Shown here: piece by piece, positions 13,583 through 14,936 of the stretch | Layout of the letters: every line of letters starts with the position of its first letter | Position numbering within the stretch: the first letter of the stretch is position 1 | From: CAYWNK01 sp047639615 | GTDB taxonomy: Bacteria; Planctomycetota; UBA1135; GCA-002686595 | NCBI GenBank assembly: GCA_047639615.1 | Contig: JBLIOL010000110.1 | Coordinates: 1-14,936, forward strand | Reading direction: 5' to 3' | DNA: 14,936 nt | The notes under the pieces: model-generated | What the model saw: the letters and a program-made list of their open reading frames with translations, nothing else | Database searches by the model: none | Told to the model about the DNA's origin: nothing | Program-made: the position numbers and the translations under genes

Positions 13583-14936
13583 GACTGGTTCTTGCTCCCA
13601 CAGCATAAGGCGTGAGCGCTCCTAGCCCCATCGATGGCTGCGCTCATGATGCCGCCGGCATAGCCAGCGCCCTCGCCCACGGGGTAGAGATTGGTGAATC
13701 CGGTGGCCAGGCGACTGTGCGGGTCGCGCTCCATCTGGACCGGGCCCGAGCTGCGGGCCTCGACCCCCACCAGCAGGCCGTCGGGCCCCGCAAAGCCCGG
13801 AATGGCGCGATCGAAGCGCTCCAGAGCCCGGGCCAGGGGCGCCGCCACCCCGGCGGGCAGCAGCTGATCGATGCGTCCGGGGCAGGCCCCAAAGGTGTAG
13901 CTAGTGCGAAGCTCACCGCTGCTCTCGCGCCCGGCTAAGAAATCCGGCACGCGTTGGGCCGGAGCACGATAGTCGGAGCCGCCGGCCCGGAAGAAGAGCT
14001 GCTCGTAGTGCCGCTGCCAGGCCAGACCGGCCAGGGGGCCGCTGCCATGCTCCAGAAAAGCCTCGGGGCGCACGGTGACCACGATAGCCGCGTTGGCAAA
14101 GGGCGAGCTGTGGGTGGAGTTGCTCATGCCGTTCGTGCACAGGGCGCCCTCCTCCGAAACGCTGGCCACGATCTTGCCGCCGGGGCACATGCAGAAGGAG
14201 TGCGCACCCGGCAGGCCGTCGCCGGCCTTGGCCACCAGCGCATAGGAGGCCGGGCCCAACTGCTGGGCGGCCGCGCCCGTGCCGTAGCGACCGGCGGTCA
14301 CCAGCTCTTGGCTATGCTCCACACGCACGCCGAATTGGAAGGGCTTGGGAATCAGCACCAGGCCTTGCTCGAGCAGCATGCTCATGCTGTCGCGCGCGCT
14401 GTGACCCAGGGCCAAAACGACCGCATCGGCCTCCACCTCACCGGAGCTAGTGCGCACGGCGCGCACCCTAGCGGGCGGTCCATCATCGAGTACCAAACCC
14501 TCGAATAGCGTATCCCAAGCGAACTCTACGCCCAGTTCCTGCAAGCGCCGGCGCAGGTTCGGCAGCACCGTGTGCAAGCGATCCGTACCGATATGAGCAC
14601 GCGCATCGAAGGCGATTTCGCGCGGCGCGCCAGCATCGATCAGCTCCTGCAGAATCGGCGCCTCGAGCGGATCATCCACGCGCGTATAGAGCTTGCCATC
14701 CGAGTAAGTGCCCGCTCCGCCCTCGCCGTAGAGCAGGTTGGTGTTCGGATCTAGAGGCCCGCCGCGATGGAAGGGCACAAGCTTCTTGTGCCGGTTCTCC
14801 AGCGAGGCACCACGCTCCAAGAGCGTCACGCGCGCACCAGCCAAGGCCAGGGGCAAGGCGGCGAAGATGCCCGCCGGGCCGGAGCCCACCACCACCACGT
14901 GCGAGTCCGGGCCCAGGCCGCCGGCCTCGGGCGGGG
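13579..14936 (-). CDS. FAD-dependent dehydrogenase, COG2509 type (5' end outside window)
   Basis: This is an uncharacterised FAD-dependent oxidoreductase of the COG2509 type. The frame is open through the right edge, so the N-terminus is missing; about 452 residues are in view. The visible part begins with a Pro/Gly-rich linker and then the dinucleotide-binding motif VVVVGSGPAGIFAAL. Other landmarks are LLERG, YGEGGAGTYSDGKLYTR, HIGTDRL, VVLALGHSARDS, FCMCPGG and near the end NLYPVGEGAGYAGGIMSAA. Such proteins normally carry an extra N-terminal domain before the FAD motif, which would fit a start outside the window; a GTG at 14896-14898 within the FAD strand is not a real start. The substrate is unknown. 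It overlaps panB by 4 bp, so the two are translationally coupled. Confidence 0.9.
   Translation of the reverse strand, partial: PPEAGGLGPDSHVVVVGSGPAGIFAALPLALAGARVTLLERGASLENRHKKLVPFHRGGPLDPNTNLLYGEGGAGTYSDGKLYTRVDDPLEAPILQELIDAGAPREIAFDARAHIGTDRLHTVLPNLRRRLQELGVEFAWDTLFEGLVLDDGPPARVRAVRTSSGEVEADAVVLALGHSARDSMSMLLEQGLVLIPKPFQFGVRVEHSQELVTAGRYGTGAAAQQLGPASYALVAKAGDGLPGAHSFCMCPGGKIVASVSEEGALCTNGMSNSTHSSPFANAAIVVTVRPEAFLEHGSGPLAGLAWQRHYEQLFFRAGGSDYRAPAQRVPDFLAGRESSGELRTSYTFGACPGRIDQLLPAGVAAPLARALERFDRAIPGFAGPDGLLVGVEARSSGPVQMERDPHSRLATGFTNLYPVGEGAGYAGGIMSAAIDGARSAHALCCGSKNQS

Overview
The window is high-GC bacterial chromosome, densely coded on both strands, with ordinary housekeeping genes among envelope and glycosylation-type genes. 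Nothing in it looks phage- or plasmid-borne and I see no tRNA, rRNA or CRISPR. Taxonomy cannot be fixed from the sequence. A four-domain S1 protein, a TMTC-like GT-C protein with TPRs, an orphan CheX-like phosphatase and small paralogous lipoproteins would suit a Planctomycetota-like or other environmental lineage, but this is a weak inference.

Layout, left to right. (1) 1-1188, minus strand: xseB then ispA, overlapping by 4 bp (GTGA), with the end of a dispersed repeat lying across the ispA stop codon. (2) 1266-3467, plus strand: a methyltransferase with an N-terminal zinc-binding motif, then two adjacent paralogous small lipoproteins of unknown function. (3) 3464-5515, minus strand: a large GT-C-like membrane protein with an unusual soluble C-terminal region. 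(4) 5616-7310, plus strand: a TMTC-like GT-C membrane protein ending in TPRs. (5) 7345-9504, minus strand: an OsmC-family protein behind a YtcJ-type amidohydrolase lipoprotein, 9 bp apart. (6) 9571-10311, plus strand: a YdfG-like short-chain dehydrogenase. (7) 10312-10699: the only long non-coding stretch, filled by two tandem palindromic MITE-like units. (8) 10700-11980, plus strand: an S1-domain RNA-binding protein, followed by a strong stem-loop. (9) 12032-14936, minus strand: a COG2509-type FAD-dependent dehydrogenase (cut by the right edge), panB overlapping it by 4 bp, then a CheX-like protein.

The genes mostly serve separate housekeeping roles: isoprenoid supply (ispA), DNA repair (xseB), CoA synthesis (panB), translation or RNA binding (S1 protein), and peroxide or thiol chemistry (OsmC). 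The methyltransferase and the two GT-C proteins could share a role in surface glycan or protein glycosylation, but only position and family suggest this.

I do not see a convincing new multi-gene system. The most distinctive signal is the non-coding composite at 10316-10663. Its two units have unrelated outer inverted repeats but the same inner plan: GGCAAGGCG and GCAACGCAGC exactly 48 nt apart, bracketing a hairpin. Its outer edges are CTAG, and a 26-bp match to its left end lies at the window's left edge, immediately 3' of ispA.
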